DNA of 64,000 bases from Clostridia bacterium (GCA_017406805.1 JAFQXU010000032.1:1-64000); one strand, 5' to 3'. Positions 1-8,210 are shown, counted from the stretch's first letter. The notes: generated by a model not told the origin, from the letters alone. Made by a program: numbers and translations.

Positions 1-911
1 ACGAAGACAAAGACCAAGGCGAAGGCAAAGGCCAAGGCGAAGACAAAGGCCAAGGCGAAGACAAAGACCAAGGCGAAGACAAAGACCAAGGCGAAGACAA
101 AGACCAAGGCGGCGAAGAAGGCTCTGAAAACAAAGATATTCAAAATAATGAAACCTCAGAAATAAATATCGAAGATAGCGAAGAAAACAGCGAAGAAGCC
201 ATCGAAGAAGGCTCTGAAAACAAAGATATTCAAAATAATGAAACCCCAGAAATAAATATCGAAGATAGTGAAAACCAAATCATTGAAAATGACGAAAATG
301 ATAAACCTTTGCAACCTGACGATTCATCGAACGCCGCTTTAATGCAAGCAGGACAAGATGTACAAAGTGAAATTCTTAATAATAAATCATTAAACACAGA
401 CCCAGAAAACGACAATGCTAATAGAAGAACTTCTTTTGAGTCAAACGCAATACTCTCCACATCTGAAAACGATGAACAAGATACCAACCAAGAAAAAGAA
501 GAAGATAATAATAAAACTTACAACGAGGCATTAAAAGATTTTGAATCAGTAGCAAATAAATGCATCGAATCTACAAAAATATATAATTTAGAACTTAAAA
601 ATGCTGCAAACAAAGACGATCAGAATGCACTCAAAACAGCTTGGAAACAAAACACTGTTGAACCATATCACGCTGCATTAGAAAAATTTATGACTATTGC
701 GAAAAAAACAGGTCACGAAGAAGATGCTAATCGTGTAAGACAAGACGTACGAACTAGAGCCCATGAATCTAAAGAAGTTAAAGCTGAAGAAAATCCAGAA
801 TCCGAAAAAAGCCTTGAAAAAGAAATGCCCAAAAAAGAAGATCTTAGCTCAGAAGGCGACGGTTCCGAAGAAAAAAGCAATGAAGAAATAGGTAATACTG
901 AAAAAAAGTAA
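1..911 (+). CDS. Acidic repeat-rich protein of unknown function, 5' end outside window (zero-frame product)
   Basis: The reading frame is open from the window edge (first full codon at base 3) to TAA at 909-911, so the gene starts upstream. About 300 residues are visible. The first 36 are six copies of a hexapeptide resembling EDKDQG. Next comes a 30-residue unit present almost twice, containing GSENKDIQNNET and INIEDSE. The rest is Glu/Lys/Asn-rich, with a probably helical stretch around LKDFESVANKCIESTKIYN and a hydrophilic tail ending EIGNTEKK. No transmembrane segment, signal peptide or known domain is visible in this part. The stop codon follows an A AAA AAG heptamer and a stem-loop, so a longer frameshifted product ending at 1000 is likely (separate entry). 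I do not recognise the function; the composition suits a surface, linker or effector-like protein. Confidence 0.75.
   Translation, partial: EDKDQGEGKGQGEDKGQGEDKDQGEDKDQGEDKDQGGEEGSENKDIQNNETSEINIEDSEENSEEAIEEGSENKDIQNNETPEINIEDSENQIIENDENDKPLQPDDSSNAALMQAGQDVQSEILNNKSLNTDPENDNANRRTSFESNAILSTSENDEQDTNQEKEEDNNKTYNEALKDFESVANKCIESTKIYNLELKNAANKDDQNALKTAWKQNTVEPYHAALEKFMTIAKKTGHEEDANRVRQDVRTRAHESKEVKAEENPESEKSLEKEMPKKEDLSSEGDGSEEKSNEEIGNTEKK
3..110 (+). repeat. 18-bp tandem repeat, at least six coding units
   Basis: Six consecutive 18-base units of the form gaagacaaagaccaaggc, with a to g changes in some copies, encode six EDKDQG-like hexapeptides. The array is in frame and runs off the left edge, so its full copy number is unknown. 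In-frame units of this type can expand or contract by slippage without breaking the gene. Confidence 0.9.
114..275 (+). repeat. 90-bp tandem repeat, about 1.8 copies, coding
   Basis: The segment starting gaagaaggctctgaaaac at 114 recurs 90 bases later at 204 with only two or three substitutions over about 70 bases. Each copy encodes EEGSENKDIQNNET followed by a proline- or serine-containing turn and INIEDSE. The near identity points to a recent duplication within the same repeat protein. Confidence 0.85.
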
Positions 912-951
912 CATCGCCATCAAACTCCCCAACATTATCCGACGATGGCGA
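902..951 (+). promoter_or_regulatory. Candidate programmed -1 ribosomal frameshift signal
   Basis: A AAA AAG at 902-908 lies in the correct phase (gaA AAA AAG) and is the dnaX-type slippery heptamer. The zero-frame stop TAA follows at once. After a spacer of 5 bases (909-913) comes a perfect 8-bp stem, tcgccatc at 914-921 with gatggcga at 944-951, enclosing a 22-base loop. Slippery site, spacer and downstream stem are arranged as in characterised bacterial frameshift sites. Whether the ribosome actually shifts is inferred. Confidence 0.5.
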
Positions 952-1000
952 AAATATAAAAGTATCATCAAAAACGTTCTTAACTGAATATTTTAACTAG
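902..1000 (+). CDS. Probable -1 frameshift extension of the repeat protein
   Basis: In the zero frame the gene ends gaa-aaa-aag-taa. A slip of one base back on A AAA AAG (902-908) would enter a frame that stays open for 30 codons, from gta at 908 to TAG at 998-1000. The added residues begin VTSPSNSPTLSDDGENIK and end TFLTEYFN. Their Ser/Asp/Glu/Lys-rich composition is like the upstream protein. The extended frame stops 16 bases before the terminator stem, whereas the zero-frame stop leaves about 105 bases of untranslated RNA. The alternative is a one-base deletion in the A7 run, in the strain or the assembly; both explanations predict the same longer protein. Confidence 0.5.
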   Translation, partial: KKVTSPSNSPTLSDDGENIKVSSKTFLTEYFN

Positions 1001-1016
1001 ATGATAAATTAACTTT

Positions 1017-1048
1017 AGCACCCAAATGAAAAATTGGGTGCTTTTTTA
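1017..1048 (+). terminator. Rho-independent terminator after the repeat gene
   Basis: agcacccaa (1017-1025) pairs with ttgggtgct (1034-1042) around an 8-base loop and is followed by a run of six T. It ends transcription of the repeat gene before the hprK promoter. Confidence 0.9.
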
Positions 1049-1058
1049 ATTTAGTATC

Positions 1059-1087
1059 TTCTAATCGTTTTTTAAATGTGATATAAT
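1059..1087 (+). promoter_or_regulatory. Promoter for hprK-murB-whiA
   Basis: TATAAT at 1082-1087 is preceded by TG plus one base (1079-1081), an extended -10 element. A weak -35 (ttctaa, 1059-1064) sits 17 bases upstream. It lies between the preceding terminator and the hprK ribosome binding site. Confidence 0.65.
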
Positions 1088-1122
1088 TTATTAAAATACA
1101 TATTTTTTAGGTGGTGCTAAAA

Positions 1123-2097
1123 ATGTCTTCTACTGATTTTTATTTAAAACTATCTGATATTATATCGGAACTTTCATTTGATGTTGCTTTAATGCCCAGA
1201 GATCCACAAAATGTGAAAATTATATCACGCAATATTAACCGTTTGGGTCTGGAATTAATCGGGCCAATTAAGCACTTTGACAACAAAAGAATTATAATTA
1301 TGGGTGAAAGTGAAAGTTACGTTCTTTCTACCCTATCTCCGGAAGAAATATACAAATCGGTTGAAGCTATCTTATCGCTTAAACCACCGGCACTAATTAT
1401 CACTTACGGAATAAAACCGCTTCCGGAAATACTAAATGTTGCAAAAAAATACAAAATTCCCGTGCTAACTTCCCCGGACAAAGCGGCTGACGTTATGGCG
1501 GAACTTTCGCCGCTTTTAAATATACACCTTGCACCCAGAATTACAAGATCAGGTGGCTTATTAAACGTTCATGGCGAAGGAATATTTTTAACAGGCGAAA
1601 GCGGAGTCGGAAAAAGTGAAACTGCAATAGAACTTTTAAAACGTGGGCATAAATTAATTGCAGATGATTCGGTAGAAATCAGAAAAATCCCAAAAAACAC
1701 ATTAATAGGCGCCGCACCAGAAAACATCAGGCATTTTATTGAAGTTCGTGGCGTTGGAATAATAAACGCCAGAAGAATATTTGGTATAGGCTCCGTAAAA
1801 CTTAATGAAACCATAGATATGGTTGTAAATTTGGAGGCTTGGGACGACCAAAAGCAGTACGACCGTATGGGTGCGGAATGCAAATACACAGAAATATTGG
1901 GAGTAAAAATTCCGTACGTTAATATACCTGTACGTCCCGGACGAAATCTTGCCGTAATTATTGAGGTTGCTGCTATGAACAACAGACAAAGAAAACTTGG
2001 ATACAATGCCGCAAGAGAATTATTTATAAATTTAGGTATGGATTATCCAAAACATGAACCATCTCTGGAAGCTGAAAAATGTATATGGGACATTTAG
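1123..2097 (+). CDS. hprK: HPr kinase/phosphorylase
   Basis: Bifunctional enzyme that phosphorylates and dephosphorylates Ser46 of HPr, the signal for CcpA-dependent carbon catabolite control in Firmicutes; cytoplasmic. The product is 324 residues, a normal length. The N-terminal domain is followed by a catalytic domain with Walker A GESGVGKS near residues 158-165, an upstream His in NVHGEG near 150, and the family signature VRGVGIINARRIFG near 208-221. I chose ATG 1123 because AGGTGG at 1109-1114 is well spaced from it; an in-frame GTG at 1111 lies inside that ribosome binding site. It is first in a plus-strand group with murB and whiA. The next gene, murB, lies in the same reading frame beyond the hprK TAG. 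Confidence 0.97.
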   Translation: MSSTDFYLKLSDIISELSFDVALMPRDPQNVKIISRNINRLGLELIGPIKHFDNKRIIIMGESESYVLSTLSPEEIYKSVEAILSLKPPALIITYGIKPLPEILNVAKKYKIPVLTSPDKAADVMAELSPLLNIHLAPRITRSGGLLNVHGEGIFLTGESGVGKSETAIELLKRGHKLIADDSVEIRKIPKNTLIGAAPENIRHFIEVRGVGIINARRIFGIGSVKLNETIDMVVNLEAWDDQKQYDRMGAECKYTEILGVKIPYVNIPVRPGRNLAVIIEVAAMNNRQRKLGYNAARELFINLGMDYPKHEPSLEAEKCIWDI

Positions 2098-2151
2098 TGT
2101 TTAATAATATATAAATGTAAAGCAATTTACCACGATTGGAGTGAATTTTCT

Positions 2152-3078
2152 ATATATACCATTTATGACTCTATTATAAAACTATCAGAAGATCTGGGCT
2201 GCACAGCACTGAAAAATGAAATGATGAAAAATCATACTTCATTTAAAATTGGCGGCCCTACGGATTTGTTTATCTATATTAATAATGAAAACTCTTTAAA
2301 AATAATAATAAAAGAATTAAATGCCCTAAATATCCCGTTTTTTATTATCGGAAACGGAAGCAATCTTTTGGTGTCTGACGAAGGATACAGGGGTGTTGTT
2401 TTAAGTTTGTCTAAAAGCGAAAAAATTCTCCGCCTGGAAGATGGCGACAGTATAATTTGCAGCGCAGGAATTTCCCTGGCAAAAGCATGCGTTTTTGCAA
2501 TGCAAAATTCACTTTCAGGTCTTGAATTTGCTTGGGGTATCCCAGGCACATGCGGCGGTGCATTATTTATGAATGCGGGAGCATATGGAAATGACATATC
2601 AAACATAATTGAAAGCAGCAAATACATTAATAAAAACGGAGAAGAAAAAATTTTAAATAAAGATGAAATGAGGCTTTCTTACAGAAAGAGTTTTTACTCG
2701 GAATTTAAGGGCAATTGCATTACTTCTTTAACGTTTAAATTAAAACCATTTCACCTCGAGAAAATTAAAGAAAAAATGTACGAAAATATCCACAAAAGAA
2801 AATCCAAGCAGCCGCTTGATTACCCAAACGCAGGCAGCATTTTTAAACGTCCCGAAGGACATTATGCCGGGACTTTAATTGAAAACGCCGGACTTAAAGG
2901 GAAATCCATAGGCGGAGCCATGGTGAGCCCAAAGCATGCAGGGTTTATTATAAACACAGGTGGCGCAACTGCACAGGACGTTAAAGAGCTAATAAGATAC
3001 ATTAAAAAAACCGTGTTTGAAAAATTTGGTGTTTTGCTTGAATGTGAAATAAAAACTCTGGGAAATGTAAGACTTTAA
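2152..3078 (+). CDS. murB: UDP-N-acetylenolpyruvoylglucosamine reductase, probable AUA start
   Basis: FAD enzyme that reduces UDP-GlcNAc-enolpyruvate to UDP-MurNAc with NADPH, the second committed step of peptidoglycan synthesis. The FAD-binding motif GNGSNLLVSDEGYRG, the catalytic-serine motif NAGSIFKRPEGHYAG and a C-terminal CEIKTLG with the conserved Glu are all present. The first ATG (2221) encodes the Met just before MKNHTSFKIGG, but about 20 upstream residues (including IIKLSEDLGCTALKNE) look like the normal MurB N-terminus, and no ribosome binding site precedes 2221. GGAGTGA at 2138-2144 is 7 bases before ATA 2152; no ATG, GTG or TTG occurs in frame there. From ATA the protein has 308 residues, typical of the family. 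Function is certain; the start is an inference. Confidence 0.9.
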   Translation: MYTIYDSIIKLSEDLGCTALKNEMMKNHTSFKIGGPTDLFIYINNENSLKIIIKELNALNIPFFIIGNGSNLLVSDEGYRGVVLSLSKSEKILRLEDGDSIICSAGISLAKACVFAMQNSLSGLEFAWGIPGTCGGALFMNAGAYGNDISNIIESSKYINKNGEEKILNKDEMRLSYRKSFYSEFKGNCITSLTFKLKPFHLEKIKEKMYENIHKRKSKQPLDYPNAGSIFKRPEGHYAGTLIENAGLKGKSIGGAMVSPKHAGFIINTGGATAQDVKELIRYIKKTVFEKFGVLLECEIKTLGNVRL

Positions 3079-3094
3079 TAAGGAGATTTTTAAA

Positions 3095-3985
3095 ATGTCT
3101 TTTTCTCATAAAATAAAAAATGAAATTTTATCCCTTCCTGTTAATTCTATAAATTCAGCAAAAGCTGAAATTTTTGGCATATTTATAACGGGCGAAAATA
3201 CAAATAATTTTGAATCTTGCATTCGCTGTGAAAACGATTTTGTGATTAAACGTATGGAAAACATTTTTTTAAGTTACCCGGAGCTTAAAAAAAATATAAA
3301 AATCAAAAATGAATACACTTCTAAATTTATTTATACCACAAACATTTCGCTTACATCTGAATTCATTTTGGAATTTTACTCCAAATACAAAAAAACATTG
3401 TCAAAAAATAATCATGACAATGAATTTTTATCAAGCTTTTTAAGGGGCATATTTTTAAGCTGCGGAAATATAAACGACCCGCAATCCGGATATCATCTGG
3501 AACTCAATTTACCCACAGAAACATTAAGCCAAGAGATACTTAACTTTTTAAATTCGGTAAAAACATGTGATTTTAAAGCTAAATTTATTAAACGGCGAAA
3601 AAATTTTATAGTTTACTTAAAAGACAGCGAGTGCATAATAGATTTTTTGGTATTTATTGGCGCCAAAAAATACGCTATGGAACTTATGCAAATAAAAATG
3701 ATTAAAGAGGTTAGAAACAACGTTAACAGAACAACAAATTTTGAAACTGCCAATCTAAATAAAATAACAAATTCTTCGTCAAATCAAATTCAAGCAATTA
3801 AAAAAATAAAAAGCACTGTAGGATTAACATATTTACCCGACAAACTCTACACAGTTGCAAAAATCAGGCTAAAACACCCGTACATCTCACTTAAAGAGTT
3901 TTCAAAGCTCTGCGGCGAATCCATTAGTAAATCGGGAATAAACCACAGGCTTAAAAAAATAATCAAAATTGCAGAAGATCTTTAA
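3095..3985 (+). CDS. whiA: WhiA sporulation/division regulator
   Basis: WhiA (DUF199) is a DNA-binding protein with a LAGLIDADG-like N-terminal fold and a C-terminal helix-turn-helix. It controls sporulation in actinomycetes and affects division and chromosome segregation in Firmicutes. The product has 296 residues. The N-terminus SFSHKIKNEILSL is family-typical, and the C-terminal 90 residues (from about KKIKSTVGLTYLPDKL to the GINHRLKKI helix) match the WhiA HTH. AAGGAG precedes the ATG at good spacing. In many Firmicutes rapZ and yvcK lie between murB and whiA; here whiA follows murB by 16 bases. Confidence 0.95.
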   Translation: MSFSHKIKNEILSLPVNSINSAKAEIFGIFITGENTNNFESCIRCENDFVIKRMENIFLSYPELKKNIKIKNEYTSKFIYTTNISLTSEFILEFYSKYKKTLSKNNHDNEFLSSFLRGIFLSCGNINDPQSGYHLELNLPTETLSQEILNFLNSVKTCDFKAKFIKRRKNFIVYLKDSECIIDFLVFIGAKKYAMELMQIKMIKEVRNNVNRTTNFETANLNKITNSSSNQIQAIKKIKSTVGLTYLPDKLYTVAKIRLKHPYISLKEFSKLCGESISKSGINHRLKKIIKIAEDL

Positions 3986-3995
3986 AAAGGCTTCA

Positions 3996-4673
3996 TTATT
4001 TAAGCTTTTCCCTTATCAGTTTTAATAGAGCTTTTTCCCTTCTTGAAACCTGAACCTGCGTCATACCTAAATTTTTGGCTATTTTTGTTTGAGTTTCGCC
4101 TTTAAAAAATCTTAAATAAATTAATTTTTTATCTTTATTTTCAAGTGTTTTAAATATTTGGATTAAAGATATTTTTATTGAAATTTTTTCGTCGTCAAAA
4201 AACACGGGGATATCAATTCCGCAATCATTTTCTTCCGAATTCCCACTTGGTGAACTTAACGAAACCGGAACTTTTGAAGTTTCAATCGCCTCCACAATTT
4301 GCTCAGGCTCTACATTTAATTTTTTCGAAAGCTCGTTTATGGTTGGCTCTCTTTCGTGCAATTTTATAAAATTTTCTCTTTCATAATTTATTTTAATTCC
4401 TAAATCTTTCAGCTTCCTGCTTACTTTTAAATATCCGCTTTCTCTAAACAAAAGCCTTATTTCTCCCAAAATCACCGGCACGGCGTACGTGGAAAATTTT
4501 ACGCCCCTCTCAGGGTCAAAATTTTTTGCAGCTTTAGTAAGCCCAATACAACCCGTTTGAAATATATCATCATACTCCATACCTCGTTTTCTGAACCTTT
4601 GGCAACACAAATGTACTAGTCCAAAATGTTCTTTTATATCAATTTTTTCAAACACACTTTCTTTATTTTTCAT
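3996..4673 (-). CDS. sigF: RNA polymerase sigma-F, forespore-specific
   Basis: Sigma factor of the early forespore. The product of 225 residues has region 2 motifs (DIFQTGCIGLTKAAKNFDPERG and FSTYAVPVILGEIR), a region 3 segment (REPTINELSKKLN) and a region 4 helix-turn-helix (GETQTKIAKNLGMTQVQVSR). It is the last gene of spoIIAA-spoIIAB-sigF and overlaps spoIIAB by 11 bases, implying translational coupling. Sigma-F is held by SpoIIAB and released when SpoIIAA is dephosphorylated. The gene ends 10 bases from the convergent whiA stop. Confidence 0.95.
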   Translation of the reverse strand: MKNKESVFEKIDIKEHFGLVHLCCQRFRKRGMEYDDIFQTGCIGLTKAAKNFDPERGVKFSTYAVPVILGEIRLLFRESGYLKVSRKLKDLGIKINYERENFIKLHEREPTINELSKKLNVEPEQIVEAIETSKVPVSLSSPSGNSEENDCGIDIPVFFDDEKISIKISLIQIFKTLENKDKKLIYLRFFKGETQTKIAKNLGMTQVQVSRREKALLKLIREKLK

Positions 4674-5112
4674 TTGATATAGGTCTACGAATTATAAATT
4701 TTTGCAAAGTAACGGTTGTTCCCTTGCCAACCTTTGAACTAACTTTTATTTTATCCATAAAGCTTTGCATAACCGCAAAACCAAGGCCCGACCTTTCGCT
4801 TCCACCCGTTGTAAAAAGCGGCTCCATTGCTTGCTCGATGTTCTCTATTCCGCAGCCTCTGTCTTTAATTCTTATAAGTATTTTTCCGCCACTGTATATT
4901 TTAGAAGATATGTAAATTTTCCCAATGCCGGATTTATACCCATGAACAATGCAGTTTGTTACAGCTTCCGACACAGCGGTTTTTATGTCCGCCAGTTCGT
5001 CTATTGTGGGGTCAAGCTGCGAAACAAACGCTGCAACCACCGCCCTTGCAAAACCCTCGTTTGAAGATCTGCTTAAAAAATTTACATTCATCTCATTAAT
5101 TACTTCTTGCAT
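4663..5112 (-). CDS. spoIIAB: Anti-sigma F factor / serine kinase
   Basis: SpoIIAB binds sigma-F and phosphorylates SpoIIAA. The 149-residue product has the GHKL ATPase motifs: an N box in ETAVTNCIVHGYKSG-like sequence (SEAVTNCIVHGY near residues 47-58), DRGCGIEN (about 86-93), and the G2 loop GSERSGLGFAVM (about 105-116). AAGGAGG is 7 bases before the ATG and overlaps the end of spoIIAA, so the two are coupled. It overlaps sigF downstream. The three genes keep the order seen across endospore formers. Confidence 0.96.
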   Translation of the reverse strand: MQEVINEMNVNFLSRSSNEGFARAVVAAFVSQLDPTIDELADIKTAVSEAVTNCIVHGYKSGIGKIYISSKIYSGGKILIRIKDRGCGIENIEQAMEPLFTTGGSERSGLGFAVMQSFMDKIKVSSKVGKGTTVTLQKFIIRRPISNEK

Positions 5113-5115
5113 TAT

Positions 5116-5433
5116 TTATTTTTCCTCCTTTTCAAATATTCCCAAACTCATTAAACCGGATAATTTAATCATTCTTTCCAAATTTTTGGGAATATTTATA
5201 ACTTTTAATTTCCCTTTTAGTGCATTCATTAATTTAAACCTCCCCATTATTAGGCCTATTCCGGAACTATCCATAAATTTCACTTGGCCAAAATCCATTT
5301 TAAGCATCTTTGGAGTATATTTTTCAATATAATAATCAATCGATTCCCTTATGTCCTTAGCCGTATGGTGGTCAATATCCCCTTCAATTAAAGCTAAAGC
5401 AAAATTATTATAATTCAAAATTTTTACTGCCAT
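5116..5433 (-). CDS. spoIIAA: Anti-sigma F factor antagonist
   Basis: STAS-domain protein whose dephosphorylated form captures SpoIIAB and frees sigma-F in the forespore. The phosphorylatable serine lies in FMDSSGIGLIMGRF. I place the start at ATG 5433 (MAVKILNYNNFALALIEGDID), because GGGAAGGTG lies about 9 bases upstream. An in-frame TTG at 5505 would add 24 residues that do not resemble the family and has no ribosome binding site. The product is 105 residues, slightly short of the usual 115-117. It is the first gene of the sigma-F operon and lies just downstream of the valS terminator. Confidence 0.93.
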   Translation of the reverse strand: MAVKILNYNNFALALIEGDIDHHTAKDIRESIDYYIEKYTPKMLKMDFGQVKFMDSSGIGLIMGRFKLMNALKGKLKVINIPKNLERMIKLSGLMSLGIFEKEEK

Positions 5434-5514
5434 ATTATGTACACCTTCCCTCTGTAAAAAATAATTTGAGGAATTTAAAAACCGGTCAAATATTAGTTTG
5501 TCCAATTTTTTCGC

Positions 5515-5547
5515 AAAAAAACATCCTCTATCAATATGATAGAGGAT
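5515..5547 (-). terminator. Rho-independent terminator after valS
   Basis: A perfect 10-bp stem (5523-5532 with 5538-5547, loop of 5) is followed on the minus strand by seven T. It separates the housekeeping transcript ending with valS from the sigma-F operon. Confidence 0.92.
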
Positions 5548-5588
5548 ACATTTTGACTTTTTTGTAGAAATACGTCAAAACCCAAAAA

Positions 5589-8195
5589 TTATTTTAAATT
5601 TAAAATTGCCGATTCTATTCCCGCAATTTTATTTTTTAGCTTTTCAGCCATGTCTTTAGCACCGTTAATTACTTCTTTTGGAGCCTTAGAAACAAAATTG
5701 GGGTTTTTGAGCCTGTTCTCTGTTTGTTCCAATTGCTTTTTGGAAACTTCCAGCTCTTTTTTCAGCCTTTTTAGCTCCGCCTCGGAATCAACCAATTCAT
5801 CAACAGGAATATTAATTTTAACGTATTCATTAACTGCCGCCACAAACTTACTTTCCGGCAAAGATTTGTTTACTTTGATTTCTTTTCCATAAGCAAGCTT
5901 ACATATAATACTTTCGTATCTTTTTAGAATAATTCCAAGATTTTCAGAATCAGTTTCTATGAAAATCATAGTCTTTTTACCGTGCGGTACGTTCATTTCT
6001 CGCCTAATATTTCTTACTGATTTTATAATTGACATTAGTATTTTTGTATTGTTTTCGTCTTCTTCAAAGACCAAAGAATCATCAAATTTCGGGAAATCGG
6101 AAATCATTATAGATTCTTTTTCATGTGGGAACGAAAGCCATATTTCTTCTGTTACAAACGGCATAAATGGGTGCAAAAGTTTTAATAAATTCGTCATAAC
6201 CCAAAGCAAAACTTCTTTTTTGCCCAAAATCTTAGAAAATTCAATATACCAATCGCAAAATTCGTCCCAAATAAAGTCATAAAGCTTTTGAGCGGCAATG
6301 CCAAGTTCGTATTTATCAAGATTAGAAATCACTTCTTTTGCCGTAAAATTAAATCTGCTGATTATCCATTTGTCTATCATATCAAGATCTTTTGGAATTT
6401 CACTTTTTATGTTTTTGCCGTCTATATTCATATGTATAAACCTGGCTGCATTCCAAATTTTATTGGCAAAATTTCGGCTTGCCTCAACTTTTTCGTCAAA
6501 ATATCTCATGTCATTACCCGGGCTGTTCCCAAGCATTAATGAAAATCTTAGTGCATCTGCGCCGTATTTCTCAATAATTTCCAAAGGATCTACTCCGTTG
6601 CCCAGCGATTTGGACATTTTTCTTCCTTTACTGTCTCGCACCAAACCATGAATAAGAATATTTTCAAAAGGCTTTTTGCTTGTCATTTTTAAAGACGAAA
6701 AAATCATTTTGGCAACCCAGAAGAAAATAATATCATATCCCGTTACCAAAACATTTGTCGGGTAAAAATACTCAAGTTCGGGGGTTTTTTCAGGCCAACC
6801 CAAAACCGAAAACGGCCAAAGCCCTGATGAAAACCATGTATCAAGGGTATCTTCATCTTGATAAATATTTTTTGAGCTACAATGCAAACATTCTGTAACG
6901 TTTGTATCTTTTGAAACTGTCATTTCTCCGCAATCGCGGCAATACCAAACCGGTATGCGGTGTCCCCACCAAAGCTGGCGAGAAATACACCAATCCTTAA
7001 TATTTTCCATCCAGTGATAATAAATTTTGCTAAATCTATCCGGTATAAATTTAGTTTCGCCGCTTTTCACGCATTCTATAGCCGGCCCGGCAAGCTTATT
7101 CATTTTTACGAACCACTGCGTGGATATTCTTGGTTCAACCACTGTGGAACATCTGTAACACTTACCCACACTGTGCTTTATTTCTTCTGCTTTATGCAAT
7201 TTGTTTTCTTCTTCAAGTATTTTTACAAGTAGTTTTCTGGCTTCGTATCTGTCTAAACCACTGCAAAAATCAGCTTTTTCGTTCATAACTCCTGATTCGT
7301 CCATTACATTTATAATGGAAAGTCCATGCCTTAACCCCACTTCAAAATCATTTGGGTCGTGAGCAGGAGTTATTTTAAGCGCACCGGTTCCAAGTTCGAT
7401 ATCAACATAGCTGTCGGCTATTACCGGTACTTCCCTATTAACAACAGGCACAATAACTCTTTTACCTATTAAATGCTTGTATCTGTCATCATCGGGGTTT
7501 ACCGCTACCGCCACGTCACCAAACATGGTTTCCGGACGAGTGGTTGCTACTATAATACTTTCATCACTATCGGCAAGCTTATATTTTATATGCCAAAAAT
7601 GTCCGTCCATTTCCGCAAAATCAACTTCTGAATCCGAAATCGAGGTCTTGCATTTTGGGCACCAATTTATTATTTTTTCGCCCCTATAAATCAGCCCTTC
7701 ATTATAAAGTTTAACAAAAAATTCACGCACGGCTTTTGAGCAGCCTTCGTCCATTGTAAAACGCTCTCTTGACCAATCGCAAGATGAACCCAGCTTTCTT
7801 AACTGCTTAACTATATTGCCGCCATATTCTTCTTTCCATGCCCACGCCCTTTTTAAGAATTCTTCTCTGCCGATTTTTTCTTTAGAAACTCCTTCTTCTC
7901 TCATCTTTTCTGTTATTTTAGCTTCTGTGGCAATTGCGGCATGGTCTGTGCCGGGTACCCACAGTGCCGAATACCCTTGCATTCTTTTGTATCTAATTAT
8001 TATGTCCTGCATCGTGTTGTCCAAGGCATGCCCCATGTGCAACTTTCCGGTTATATTTGGCGGCGGCATTACGATTGTAAACGGCTTTTTGTTTTTATTT
8101 ACCTCGGCTTTAAACAGCCCTTTTTCTTCCCAAGTTTTATAAAGCTTGCTTTCAACTTCTTTTGGGTTATACACTTTCCCTAGTTCTTCGCTCAT
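5589..8195 (-). CDS. valS: Valyl-tRNA synthetase
   Basis: Class I aminoacyl-tRNA synthetase that charges tRNA-Val and edits threonine. The 868-residue product has the HIGH-type motif in PPPNITGKLHMGHALDN (about residues 42-58), the editing domain with TTRPETMFGDVAV, a KMSKS loop in GRKMSKSLGNGVDP, an anticodon-binding domain and the C-terminal coiled-coil arm from about residue 800 (LKKELEVSKKQLEQTE). It follows engB by 15 bases at the end of the block. No T-box leader is present because the upstream gene is so close. In many Firmicutes folC follows valS; here the sigma-F operon does. Confidence 0.98.
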   Translation of the reverse strand: MSEELGKVYNPKEVESKLYKTWEEKGLFKAEVNKNKKPFTIVMPPPNITGKLHMGHALDNTMQDIIIRYKRMQGYSALWVPGTDHAAIATEAKITEKMREEGVSKEKIGREEFLKRAWAWKEEYGGNIVKQLRKLGSSCDWSRERFTMDEGCSKAVREFFVKLYNEGLIYRGEKIINWCPKCKTSISDSEVDFAEMDGHFWHIKYKLADSDESIIVATTRPETMFGDVAVAVNPDDDRYKHLIGKRVIVPVVNREVPVIADSYVDIELGTGALKITPAHDPNDFEVGLRHGLSIINVMDESGVMNEKADFCSGLDRYEARKLLVKILEEENKLHKAEEIKHSVGKCYRCSTVVEPRISTQWFVKMNKLAGPAIECVKSGETKFIPDRFSKIYYHWMENIKDWCISRQLWWGHRIPVWYCRDCGEMTVSKDTNVTECLHCSSKNIYQDEDTLDTWFSSGLWPFSVLGWPEKTPELEYFYPTNVLVTGYDIIFFWVAKMIFSSLKMTSKKPFENILIHGLVRDSKGRKMSKSLGNGVDPLEIIEKYGADALRFSLMLGNSPGNDMRYFDEKVEASRNFANKIWNAARFIHMNIDGKNIKSEIPKDLDMIDKWIISRFNFTAKEVISNLDKYELGIAAQKLYDFIWDEFCDWYIEFSKILGKKEVLLWVMTNLLKLLHPFMPFVTEEIWLSFPHEKESIMISDFPKFDDSLVFEEDENNTKILMSIIKSVRNIRREMNVPHGKKTMIFIETDSENLGIILKRYESIICKLAYGKEIKVNKSLPESKFVAAVNEYVKINIPVDELVDSEAELKRLKKELEVSKKQLEQTENRLKNPNFVSKAPKEVINGAKDMAEKLKNKIAGIESAILNLK

Positions 8196-8210
8196 TTTTC
8201 TGCCTCCTCT

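Noticed and set aside
3..110. Possible CRISPR array at the left edge
   Set aside because: The 18-base units have no spacers, are in frame and clearly encode EDKDQG-like peptides.
1569..2006. Long minus-strand open frame opposite hprK
   Set aside because: It has no ribosome binding site and no protein-like features; it is the antisense shadow of a conserved gene. The same applies to the open frames opposite valS, lon and the spoIIIA genes.
2095..2151. TAG readthrough fusing HprK and MurB
   Set aside because: The frame is shared and open after the stop, but the ribosome binding site at 2138-2144 and normal lengths of both proteins favour separate initiation.
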